A DNA stretch of 64,000 bases from Oscheius sp. JU75. Its lineage: Eukaryota; Nematoda; Chromadorea; Rhabditida; Rhabditidae. The position numbers and the translations under genes were made by a program. Positions within the stretch are counted from its first letter, which is position 1; each line of letters opens with the position of its first letter. Positions 31,936 through 42,085 of this stretch are shown here, piece by piece. The notes under the pieces were generated by a model that did no database searches, was not told the origin of the DNA, and saw only the letters and a program-made list of their open reading frames with translations. The stretch is from contig JASJZC010000001.1 in NCBI GenBank assembly GCA_037178855.1, positions 5,642,001 through 5,706,000 on the forward strand, in the 5' to 3' direction.

Positions 31936-32468
31936 AGGATAGTTACTGCAACGGAACATCCATGGAAATTGTGTCCGTGTATCATGAATGTACCGAATTA
32001 GAAGGGTGTGAAAACGAAGAGACAGCTGTCTCTATGCAAATGAGTCGTCTCGATGATGGTTCTTCCCGAGGCTGTGGGGGCAGCAATCCGGCTGTAACAG
32101 CCTCGCGTCCAGAGGCATCTTACACTGGCAGAGCAGGAGAGAGAATGACAGCGAGTACGTCCTCGAATCAATCCTGTCTTCGCAACACTCTACTGTCTTC
32201 TCATTCTTTCACATTTTCCATCTTTCTGGCAGATGCCACGTTTCCCAGAGTGGACTGATCCAGACTCATTTTGGATATGTCCAACAGTAATTTTTGGGCT
32301 TCTTCCTAAGATCTTGACAATCCTCTGTAAAAACTTGTACAGTGATCTATAGAGAAACATCATTTTGTTCGGTGCAGGATAACACATGTTCTATGCTCTT
32401 CCTATCCCACGCATCTTGACCCGTCAACATCATCCCAGACTCTTTCTCCCCGACTCTGATCCAGACTC

Positions 32469-32494
32469 TTTCTCTCTCTCTCTCTCTCTCTCTT
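32469..32494 (+). repeat. TC dinucleotide microsatellite
   Basis: About 13 uninterrupted TC units in the intergenic region. Confidence 0.9.
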
Positions 32495-33572
32495 TGACTA
32501 TCGGACTCTTCCCTTCGACTCTTACGTACTGGGAATTTAACTATCTTGGCTCTTTCCTCTTGACTCTTATGTTCTCCTTGTCTCTTGTCCAGACTCCTCT
32601 TAAAGGTTTTGTTTTCTCATAAAACACTCGACAACTTGTTCCAAAGGCTTTTTTTTATAACCAGCCCTTCCTTGATCCTGACTTAGCATTGACAACAGGC
32701 TTCTACAATAGCCTAAATTCTCAAGTTTACCAAACTGACTTGTCAACTTAGCTTTTAACATTGCACGACTTGCCAGTTTTTTTTTTCTCGTGGTGACGCA
32801 CGAACCGACGGACACCTTGCACTTTAGTAGGAGAGAGATGAGCTGGCCCAGAATCATGATTGTTGCCACTTCTAACCTTCCAAGTTTGATCGAACGATTT
32901 AGCAAGCTAAGAGATAGGATACCCGGACGGTTGCAAAAGGGTGTCAAATGGTCACGTCATTCTTAGCCTTTAACGCGGGAGAGTAGAGTTCAAAAGATTG
33001 AGATGATCCTCGTGTCATCATACGAATTTTGTGTACCTACTAAATACAGGCCATATGTTCCAAGCCTATAGATCCTAATGGCTACAATTGTTGCTACCCG
33101 TAAGTCGACTTTAATTTTTTGAAAGTATCCTATCCCTATTGTTGTCCCAGAACCTCCAAAGTTTATTATAAGCTCAACATTTCAACTTTTTTCCCCTAAT
33201 AATAAGTTGGCGGAAAGTGGCTGCTTTTGATTTAAACTTCTGCTCTCTCTTACGCTTGACCTAGCCTCAGTGCTGCTACAATCCTGCTAAATTTTTCGTC
33301 TCATTCGAAACATAGGCCCCATTTCTGTACTCTCCCGATCATCGATCGTCTGTGTCTCATGTTCTCGCCGAAGGCCCAGCTGTTTATAAAAATTGGCCGG
33401 CAGTCTGCAGCACATGTTACAAGACTGTACGTCCTCTCCCAAAGCACGCTATATTGTGACTGTGAAGCACGTAAGAGTCTCTGTTTACCATTTCTGGTCT
33501 CCGCTATTTACCCTTACTTGGCCCCATTCCTTTCTCGGGATGCTGTCCTACAGCCTTGACTGCTTCCAGGTA

Positions 33573-35576
33573 ATGACTGGGACCACTTCCCCGGCCCCAG
33601 CTGGCACCTACCAATGGCGGAGTGAGTCAAGACACGAGGTCCGAAGTGACTCTCGAGCCTCGTCAATCCCGGATCCAGTCGAGCGCAACGTTGCCAGGTG
33701 GAGGAGCGAGAGTCGCTCGTCCAATCGAGCCTTCAAAAATGACGAGGAGCCGTCAAGACGTTAGTTTTGGGCTATCTTCCTGGAATATACATGATTTCAG
33801 AAGACGAAGTAGTGGCTGGAACACTCAGTGCTCTGAAAGAGGATGTGGAACAAACGACCGAGATCATTCGTCGTAAACAGGAGCAGTGGGTAGGTTCAGA
33901 GCCCTCAAAATAACTCAAAAAGCGGTATTTGACCATTTCGATGCTCTACAAAGTTGTAAACCAGATCAAAATCTACAAGTTTGCAGAACATCAAAATTTA
34001 AAAAACCACGTCTTTTTAGCGGAAAATTATCTAAAAGGTTTGCGCTAAAAACCTATCTTTCTCACCTGTATCATCTCGCTCGGTCACCCTTTAACTAGCC
34101 GAGCCTGTATGGGTGAAACATTAGAAGCCGAGGCCAATTGCACATAATTGTTTCGCTACCGAGATGACATTTTGAAGCTTTGTGATGTTCTTAACAGATA
34201 TAGAACAGATCAAATGCTATAGGTGCTCAATGACAGTAATACTCCCTACTGCTTTGAAACTTCCCCGCTTTCTATATCCTTCTGTCAACCTGTCGTGACC
34301 TTCTCCCGCATGTTTCCCCCAGTCGAGCTACCATTACAGGGGCAACGTTTCCCTAACGAAGCTGTCTTCCAAACTGGCTTGACTTGCCTACAATTAGTGT
34401 GCACACAAAGTGACTCACTAATTGCCAATAAAAGCTTCAGACAGACACACAGACAGAGGCGCGAGGACATTTTAAAATAGATCACAAATCTGAAAAAGCT
34501 GTTTCTAACCCTGAAAAAAGAACTTGAAAAGTGACAACCAAGCCCTACTTATTCCAGAGAATGGAAAGGAAGCAGTTCCAAACGGAAATGGAAGTAAATG
34601 GTCGCATCAGTGTTGATCCTAGCGACGATTGGCTGTCTGCCCGTCTTCGAGCTGTCTCTGCCGACGAGATGAACAGCAATTTGGGGAAGGTCAAGAAGGA
34701 TCAGGAGAGGAATGCCGTCACGGACACACTGGCAGCCCTGGTCTATGATGTCAACGCGACAGCGGAGGTTCTTCGTCGAGCCAGTCTGGAGCGTAGGAAA
34801 AAGGGAGATCGTGAGAAGATCGTGGAGACCGAGTATCATCTTCGTCTCACGCCGGCTCCGGACGACTTCCCGGCTCCGAGACCCCGACCTCGTAAGTCGT
34901 CAACGTTGAATACTGTTATTTAATTGAAGCTCCCGCGCTCGGGTCCTATTACAATTTGCGCTTCGGGCCGGGATCTCATTTGAAGCGGGCAGTTCTTTAA
35001 ACTGTACATTACAACAATGGTTCCCGCCGCGACTATTCACCTGTCTGTATCAGAATCCAACAGACTCTGATTTCATCTCAACTTACAGCAGCCGAGCAGA
35101 ACTACAACATCAACGAGACAGACTATGGAGTCGAGATCAGTGAGCAGCAGACGGAATCCATGAAACGTCGTAACATGAGGGAGAGATCAACCACTCCGCG
35201 TCGTACTCTCCAGATTGAGGTAACCTTATACACTCTCCCCAAACTGTGTTTCTTATTCAGGGTGAGCCACCGGCAGCTCCGCCAGCCGTCTGTGCCTACT
35301 GTTCTATGGAGATTGACGGCCCGATTCTGACAGCCTTGGCTCCGAACAGTGACCGCGCCCAGAAGTTCCATACCTACCATTTTATGTGCACCTACTGTCA
35401 GAAGGTATGACTCGTGAGACTCGTAAAGGAGCGACTGTTTATAGGCTCTGAACATGCACGGAACATACAGAGAGCACGACAAGAAGCCCTATTGCCACGA
35501 CTGTTTCTACAAGCTCTACAACGGACTCCAGTACCAGCCCGACGAGCACCAGAGCACTATCGACAAGCTTATCTGA
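33573..35576 (+). CDS. Single-LIM-domain protein with disordered N-terminus
   Basis: Six exons (33573-33759, 33801-33889, 34558-34891, 35089-35219, 35261-35404, 35445-35576) give 338 aa with consistent phase. The first 90 residues are Ser/Arg-rich; a charged, probably helical middle follows (LAALVYDVNATAEVLRRASL) and then a Pro-rich linker. The C-terminus is one LIM zinc-binding domain: CAYCSMEIDGPILTAL, an unusual insertion with APNSDRAQK before the HFMCTYC ligands, then GTYREHDKKPYCHDCFYKLY. All eight usual ligand positions seem filled. The domain reads most like a paxillin/zyxin-type LIM, so a role at muscle or focal adhesions is likely but not shown. The 668-nt intron 2 carries a hairpin repeat and repeat B. 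An upstream exon remains possible because a splice acceptor (CTTCCAG) lies just before the ATG. Confidence 0.85.
33940..33992. repeat. Intronic hairpin repeat, LIM gene intron 2
   Basis: ATGCTCTACAAAGTTGTAA with CTACAAGTTTGCAGAACAT around a CAGATCAAAAT loop. Confidence 0.8.
34270..34485 (+). repeat. Dispersed repeat family B, copy 1 (LIM intron 2)
   Basis: Shares CAATTAGTGTGCAC, GGCTTCAGACAGA-like and GAGGACATTTTAAAATAGA blocks with 53745-53860. It shares the CAGTCGAG..ACC block and the Leu/Gln-like CAATTAGTG block with 49835-50035. Confidence 0.7.
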
Positions 35577-37107
35577 ATAAGAGTGTGTGTCCTTTTGAAT
35601 ACCCCCACCAGAATCAAAATGTTTGTAATAACCGTCCAAGAGACCTTCGCAGTAGGGGGACAAACTTGTCTCCCCCCGTCCTTGAGAAGCAATGAACCCA
35701 TTTCGAGGAGTTCCAATGAGTATGAGGGATATCGATGACCTCTAGTAGCAATAAGTGGCTCTATTGTGAATCGACCTTGTCGTCTTTGTCTAGATGGCAC
35801 CCTAACCAGGTTATGTGATTACGGGAGGGCATCGTTTGTCAATGGCAGGTCGGCTGGCACGGAGAGCCGTGAGAAGAACTGACAGAGGAGAAATCTTGAC
35901 TCTTGCTTTTTGACCCTGTTTTAGGCAAGACGGAACGTGGAGCTCGAACCCGACTTGCTATGTTGGCTATGGACTGACTTAGGGGGCTCTAAATTATGTA
36001 GGAGACTCTAAAATTTTGGAAAAAAGGAGGGGACTCGAAAAGGTAAAGAGGTGTTTCTTTGTACCTTTTTTGGGAAAGTGATCGAGGGGCAGTTGCTGCA
36101 CTCCTTTTCTTGACCTTTTGATTCTAATTTTATTTTTGTTTTAAAATGCCCAAAAATCTGTCTGTCTGTCTGAAGACCTAATTGGCAACTCAGTTCTGTC
36201 AGTTACTTTGTGACAGCAAGATTCTTTGCAAGTCATGGCAGTTTGGGGGAATGCTGCTCCTGTCACGATAGCTTGACTGGTACATCTACCTGTCACGAGT
36301 CCCAACGGGGCATCAACCAAACTTGTTAGTCATAAAAAGGATCACAACTCCATTCTTGGATATATATGTTAGTCAAAGAACTAACTTGAATCAGAGGAGA
36401 CGATGGGAGAAAACGGCACGGAGATCGCAATTCAAACGAGTATCAAAATATGCTAGAGGGTACAAGTACAGGGCCAGAACAGCGAGGTAACAGTTTGATT
36501 AAGTTGAAATCGGCTGCGATTTGACATTGTAGTAAAAAAAAAAGAAGCAGCATGGGACGAAGACAGGTACGATTCTGCTCTATCTCTACCTCTCTCTCGA
36601 AAAAAAAACTGTTGTTGACATCTTCTGTTTCTTGAATGAGTTTGTTGCTTGTTCTAGTTTGCAAGATTGAAAAATGAGAATCTCCTACGTTTAAAGTCCA
36701 CTACTGATTTTGGAGTTCCCTATGTCAGTCCAGGTCCGTTTTGTTGTGTATTTGGAACTCTAAGCCATTAGGCCAAGCTCGCGCGCGCTTCTCTGGAACT
36801 ATTCAAACTCAGATATTGTCTAACCGAGGAAGGCTCTGGGACGAACAAACCCCATCAAAAATCCATAAAATCTCAAGCAATAGTGATCTTTGCTGATCGT
36901 GTCTCTCTCGTCTTCTGACTCACTTTCGCCCCAGACGGAAGCAGGAAACGAGAGTGAGAGACTCTTGAAAGAACACAGCAAACAGCTGCGGGGAGGTCGT
37001 AACATGTCAGGCTACCGTATCCTTTCCCTCATCGGACAAAGTCTCGAGGGAGAGAGGGCGGAGTACCTGTTGTATTTAAGCCAGCCCAGAGCCATTCGAC
37101 CACAGTC
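35577..37107. other. Intergenic, LIM gene to cuticlin
   Basis: No gene seen. A tRNA-like element lies at 35925-36000 (minus). The region just before 37108 contains TTGTATTTAAG-like A/T and is the likely cuticlin promoter. Confidence 0.5.
35925..36000 (-). repeat. tRNA-like element, intergenic
   Basis: On the minus strand, CCCCCTAAGTCAGTCCATAG leads to box B GTCGGGTTCGAGCTCC. Stems are decayed. Confidence 0.5.
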
Positions 37108-38935
37108 ATGGTTTCGCTCCTTTCGATCTTTCTCATCCCTCTAGTCACAGCCTGGGAGCCTGCTGCTGCTCCAATCGCGAGGAAATCCAACGGGCCTGCG
37201 ACACTTGATAACGGAGTTACAGGTACCGACTTTTCCATAACAGATTTGATAATACCACGTTTAGAACTGCCTGAAGTGGACTGTATGGAAGACCGAGTTC
37301 GGCTGACATTTAAAACACAAAGGCCATTCCAAGGAAGAATCTTCGTCAAGGGACAGGTTGAAAAGGTGATCACTTTCTACTGGATTGAATATCAGAGTTT
37401 AAGGACTCGTGTGAGCAGAAGTATATCACGAACACATCGCCTTCAGTCCAGTTCGAACTCCAGAATGGAGCCTGTAATATGAGGAGGCAGAGAATGGTAG
37501 GTTCTGGAGCTGTTGTCGGACCAGAGTCCACGGTCTGCAATCACAAAAGCAGCAGACAAAGTGACGTTAAAATGGAAGTCACAGATTTCATCGCAAGTTC
37601 GTACACTTTACCACCTTGCAAACTACCGCAATTACTTCCTCGGTGTTTGCTTAAGAGAGACAGTGACCCTCTCCAAGAAGAGGGATAATGGCTTGAAGGT
37701 CGTCTTCCTGTTCAGGGACGACACAATAACATCCACTCTCTAAATAAACAAGTCTTGCAGATTGAGCCTGACCGCCGGGGAATGGAGATGAGCATAACCA
37801 TCATCATCAGTTTCCACGGAACCTTCTTGACCAAGGTCGACCGAGCCTACCGCTGTACCTGTTTCTACATGGAAGCGGACAAAGTCGTCACCAGCGGTCT
37901 GACAGTCAGGTAGTCGAGACTCTCAGTCAAAAACTTTCCGGTTTCAGTGAAATGCCAACGACTGATCTGATCGACACTGCCCGGATGCCGCTGTGTACGT
38001 ACTCGGTCAGGAAGGATTCTGTGACTGGACCTCTGGTACAGTTTGCCAAGGTCGGAGACCCCGTCTTTCACGTATGGCAGTGCGAGAGCGGTATCTACTT
38101 GTATCTATTGGAAGCCATTCATAAGTTTAGACATGTTCTCGATGTTGGTCCATTCCTGCTTTGTCGATGACGGCAATGGACAGGAGCAGAAGCCTCTTCT
38201 GGACGAACATGGCTGTGCGATTGATCCGATCCTGGTCGGAGACCTCGTCTACAACAAAGAGGCCAACTTGGCCTACGCTGAAGTCAATGTCTTCAAATTT
38301 GCCGACAAGGTAAAGTTTGAACAGTTTTCGATTAAAATAGACTCTTCAGAAAAGTGACATTTATCGGACAGAAACCGATATTTTCAAACTTAACAATGTT
38401 CTGCAAATTTATAGAGCAGATCGATATCTACAACTTTGCAGAACATAACAAAGCTATAAAATGTCATCCAGAGCCTAAAACAGATCTGTTTTCAGGTGAC
38501 GACCTACTTCCAGTGTGCTGTCAGCACTTGTATGATCTCGGAGGGTATGTGTACGGGTAAGACACCTCCTCGTTGTGGCCCCTTGTCTGGCCTTCGTCGC
38601 TTCAAGAGGGAATCCGGAAAGATCGGTTCCAATGAGACCTCTTGGGTAAACATAGTTATACCCTCTAACTCCTTTTCTCTTTCCAGATCTCTCCTGACAA
38701 CACAATGGATCTCTCAGCACAAAAGATTACGGTTCTCGATCTCGAAGAGAACTCGGCCGATCAAGAAGATGAAGTTATGGAAGCCGTCCGGAGGACAAAT
38801 CTCAGACATCCAGTCTGTGTAGCGACAAAGACAGCGATGTTTACCGGAGCCATCTGCGCAACTTCTGTCATTCTGGCTTCGGCCATCCTTGTCTCAGCCT
38901 TCTTGCGAAGAAACCAAGGAAAGATAAACCTCTAG
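37108..38935 (+). CDS. Cuticlin-type ZP-domain protein
   Basis: Eight exons (37108-37222, 37265-37365, 37398-37496, 37761-37909, 37948-38090, 38131-38309, 38496-38645, 38687-38935) give 394 aa. A signal peptide (MVSLLSIFLIPLVTAW) precedes a complete zona pellucida domain with nematode-cuticlin landmarks: SFHGTFLTKVDRAYRCTCFY, FHVWQCES, MLVHSCFVDDGNG, LLDEHGCAIDP and VFKFADKVTTYFQCAV. A furin-type site (RRFKR) follows the ZP domain, and a C-terminal membrane helix (ICATSVILASAILVSAFL) ends in a short basic tail. This is the standard layout of cuticlins, which are cleaved and polymerise in the extracellular cuticle, often under the seam cells. The 264-nt intron 3 has no hairpin, while intron 6 (38310-38495) does. 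The gene sits alone, with no neighbour of related function. Confidence 0.93.
38395..38447. repeat. Intronic hairpin repeat, cuticlin intron 6
   Basis: ATGTTCTGCAAATTTATAG with CTACAACTTTGCAGAACAT. The loop keeps the GCAGATCGATAT core. Confidence 0.8.
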
Positions 38936-39764
38936 AAGAGACACCAAGACTCTCTGACAACAGTCTTTTCAACCAAGAGATACTCACACTTTCATGCACA
39001 ATGAACCATTTTCTTTCTGTATTATCGACTGACAGCAGTCATTTTTGAACAAGCATAGAGGGCACAATCAGTCTTCAATATCAATCAGTCCGATTCGAAG
39101 ATCATTTTATGGGATACACTGTTCAGAAGAACAGTTCTGTTTGGCACAGATCCTTCAAGAAGATTGGAAGAGGAACTTGCGGGTTTTACCGCGTGTTTCA
39201 AAGATGTTAGATGAAATAAATTGGGACAAAATTTTACGTGGACCAGCTCGACTAATTCTAATTTAAAGACAGGATACCAACAGGAGTTAACCATTGTCCT
39301 AGCAGTGCAGTCCTGGAAGATTTTAATAGACAAGACTCCCTGACTAAACTTCTTTTGGTACTGAGTTCCCATGGATATCTAGATTTTTATCGACCATGAC
39401 CCGGCGGTTAATTCAATAAAGCAGTTCATTCCAAACAAAGAGCTGTAAATCGATAAAAATGAGTAAAAAAAAGAGAGCCAACAAAAAGCGATCTGTCGCG
39501 GCTTCTCAGCACTTCTTTTGTCAGTCGGCTCGTGGTTTTTCCAATACACATTCGGGTAAGTCTTCATGTGAATTTCTTTCGAGCCCATCAGTAAAATTGA
39601 CACATGATCTTGTCTAATCAAGGCGCCTGTGCCGCCTAGTGTGATCAGGACCCCTGGACTTATTCCCTCCTCTGGTACAAAGACTATTGTACGAGTTCAA
39701 AAGTGGGTGGGAGGACAGTAGTCAGTCAATTCCAGGTGCTTCTGAGCTCAGTTCAAATTTGCAG
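38936..39764. other. Intergenic, cuticlin to AP-2
   Basis: No gene supported. The frame remains open for about 25 codons upstream of the AP-2 ATG, so an additional 5' exon could lie here. Confidence 0.45.
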
Positions 39765-41508
39765 ATGTTCACCCACCCCGATCCGGCTGCTCTGAAGCAC
39801 GAGGGAAACTTTCAAGATGTGAGTTTCGGCACGCATCAGAATTTAGCTGAAAGACAGGATTTTGAAGTTACTGTCTGTGTAATGCGTAGAAAACAAAGAA
39901 GACGCCAATATTTCAGGGCTACACATTCCAATCCCTGTACCCCGGTCACCTCTACAATGTGTATCAGCAGCAGTTTCCAATGCATCAGGTCCAGATGCCT
40001 CAGACGATGAATATGCTGCCGACGAACTACTTCAATCCCATTACCAGCAACGGTCTGCCTTTCGGAGAGAATGTGGGTCCTTTCAAATCTTAAAAGACGG
40101 AAAGTTTCAGTACGCCGAATCCCCGAGAGTTATCATTGCGGACAATGGGAACGACTACGCGCCGATGATTCCGGAAAAGGAGAGGCGAGCCGAGAAGTGT
40201 GACGAGGTGTCAGGCCGACTCTGTCTTCTTAGCGCAACCAAGAAGTACAAAGTCACGATTGGAGAGATCTGTCGCCGTATCAACCAGCCAGAGGGACTGC
40301 ACACCAGTCTGATCAATGGAATCCTTAGAAAGTTTGTTCTTATAACTTTTATCTAGGGCGCAATACTATATTTCCCTAAGTGAAGCTTTACAAAGTTGTA
40401 ATTTGCCACAATTTTCTAGAGCGTCGTAGAGTTCGAAAATCATTCTGTCTGCATAATTTTGAGCGTCAAAATACGAGCTCTTACCCTATCCGAAGATCTC
40501 CCGCGTACTGCCTCGGCGGGTCAGAATAGAACTGGGTGAACTGGTACGGGTGAGAAGTGTCAAGGGGTGGTGAGTTCTCGCGGTAACTTCAACAACCGCC
40601 TTCGCAGTCAAAACTTTATTTGTCAACATTGTGATGCAAAGTTGTAGTATCTGTTCTACTCTACAGCTTTGCGGAAAATGTAGAAAACTGAAAGAGCCGT
40701 CTTCAACCTAAAACCAAACACTGGAGGTACAAAATCTGTTCAGTGCGAAGGCCAAGGACAACGGTGCCAAACTGCGTTCAAAGCTCCAAAACTACGATAT
40801 TACGCTGCCCCAAGGTCGAAGAAAGACCTCCAAGACGACTTCTTTTACGGCTTTCACAGAAGAGGAAGCCCAACAACTGGCCAAAGACTTTTCGATGCTC
40901 TGCAAGGAGAGGGGTGGAGCGAATGAACTCGGTCTTGCCTATGTGGAAGAACAAATCGCGAAGGATGTTCCCCTGGAGCAGATTAGCAAGGAGATTGATG
41001 TCATAAGGTGAATAGGGTCGATGAAAAGCTAATCATTCAGTTCAGAAAATTCCAAGACTTTCTGCTTCGCTATCACCAGGCCGATGTCCTCCCAGACGAC
41101 ATGAACTACACGAATGAGGCGGAGAAAAGTGTCATGACTCTCAGTTTGGTCAGTTTCAGTTTTTCAACGCTTTTGAAGGTGTTGCCGTGACCTTTGTTAG
41201 AAGACTCAAAGGTTTTACCAGTCGGAGCGCTATAAAAGACTGAGCCACGGGGGCGAGTTCGGGCGCGCAGCTTCAAAATACTTAACCTGTAACCATGGAC
41301 CATACATTTTCAGCTAACCCACGGCTTCAGTCACGTCGCAATCAACGGCACTGCCAACTATTTTCTCGGAATGACCGACATGATGAAGGCGGAGGTTTTG
41401 AGGAGAAGTCAGCAGCAAACCTGTGTGGATGTGATGGGACAGATGGCCCAACTGAGCCAGCAGCAGACCTCGGTTCCTCCCGGCTACTTCCCACCTGTTA
41501 ACCCATAA
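39765..41508 (+). CDS. AP-2 family transcription factor
   Basis: Six exons (39765-39818, 39917-40072, 40111-40331, 40744-41007, 41046-41148, 41314-41508) give 330 aa. The N-terminal part is Tyr/Gln/Pro-rich, in the position of the AP-2 activation region. The DNA-binding and helix-span-helix dimerisation domain begins at about residue 85: [52 protein letters not shown], and [20 protein letters not shown] near the end. AP-2 factors bind GC-rich palindromes as dimers; the C. elegans set includes aptf-1, which controls a sleep neuron. At 330 aa it is shorter than vertebrate AP-2 proteins (about 430), mostly at the N-terminus. The ATG immediately follows TTTGCAG. Intron 3 contains two hairpin repeats and intron 5 a tRNA-like element. 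Confidence 0.93.
40382..40435. repeat. Decayed intronic hairpin repeat, AP-2 intron 3 (copy 1)
   Basis: AGCTTTACAAAGTTGTAA is recognisable; the second arm (TTTCTAGAGCGTCGTAGA) has decayed. Confidence 0.5.
40626..40682. repeat. Intronic hairpin repeat, AP-2 intron 3 (copy 2)
   Basis: GTGATGCAAAGTTGTAG with CTACAGCTTTGCGGAAA around a TCTGTTCTACT loop. Confidence 0.7.
41195..41275 (-). repeat. tRNA-like element, AP-2 intron 5
   Basis: On the minus strand, CCGTGGCTCAGTCTTTTATAGC is followed by GCTCCGACTGGTAAAACC, matching the copy at 25300. The box B half is lost or reordered. Confidence 0.5.
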
Positions 41509-42085
41509 CTACTCGTTTTAAAGATTGTCAATTACTTACTCCTGTTTTAACTGATTGTGAATGAATTCAAGTCCCCTTTCCCTGATTGTGAATATAAGAG
41601 ATCCCTAAATGATTGCGATCAAAGTTCGTCAAATGAATTTTTATTCTAAAAGATCTTCTCTTCTGAGAGCTTGAAAACAGGCAGAGTTTTCTGTTCGTCA
41701 TTGTCTTCCTATCAAAAAAAAAAATCAGCTTGGAAAGAGGAACGTAGCAAGAACATTTCTGCGCAGATGTTGACCATGTCAAAAGATGCGCCAAAAACTA
41801 GCTCTTCTCTTAGTTTGAGCTGTAAAACTGTCTCGACTGTTCGGTCCTCTTAGCTGGTCGTCTCTCATCAATTTGTCTAAATTAAGGAGATGATGTCAAC
41901 TCCTTCTCATCTTCATCTGTGTCCTCAGCCACTACAATACTGATCCTTAGGGGTCCGACATACTTTCTGTCGGTTATACGTATACCTCAAAGGAAAGTGT
42001 ATGTCCTTCAGTAGCGATGCCAAGAATAGTTCGTAAACATAAATCTTTATTGTTACCCGTAGATAATGTGAACCAGATTGTTTTG
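41509..42085. other. Convergent intergenic region, AP-2 / ET-mucin gene
   Basis: The region holds the two 3' UTRs. No gene or repeat recognised. The open frames at 41567-41853 lack support. Confidence 0.5.

Larger units (their letters stand above)
30616..33572. other. Large intergenic region, LEV-10-like to LIM gene
   Basis: Nearly 3 kb without a supported gene. It contains dispersed repeat A (31748-31935) and a TC microsatellite (32469-32494). Open frames such as 30659-30865, 31962-32258 and 33359-33764 lack splice partners, apart from the last, which overlaps LIM exon 1. The promoter of the LEV-10/EAT-18 unit should lie just above 30615. Confidence 0.5.
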
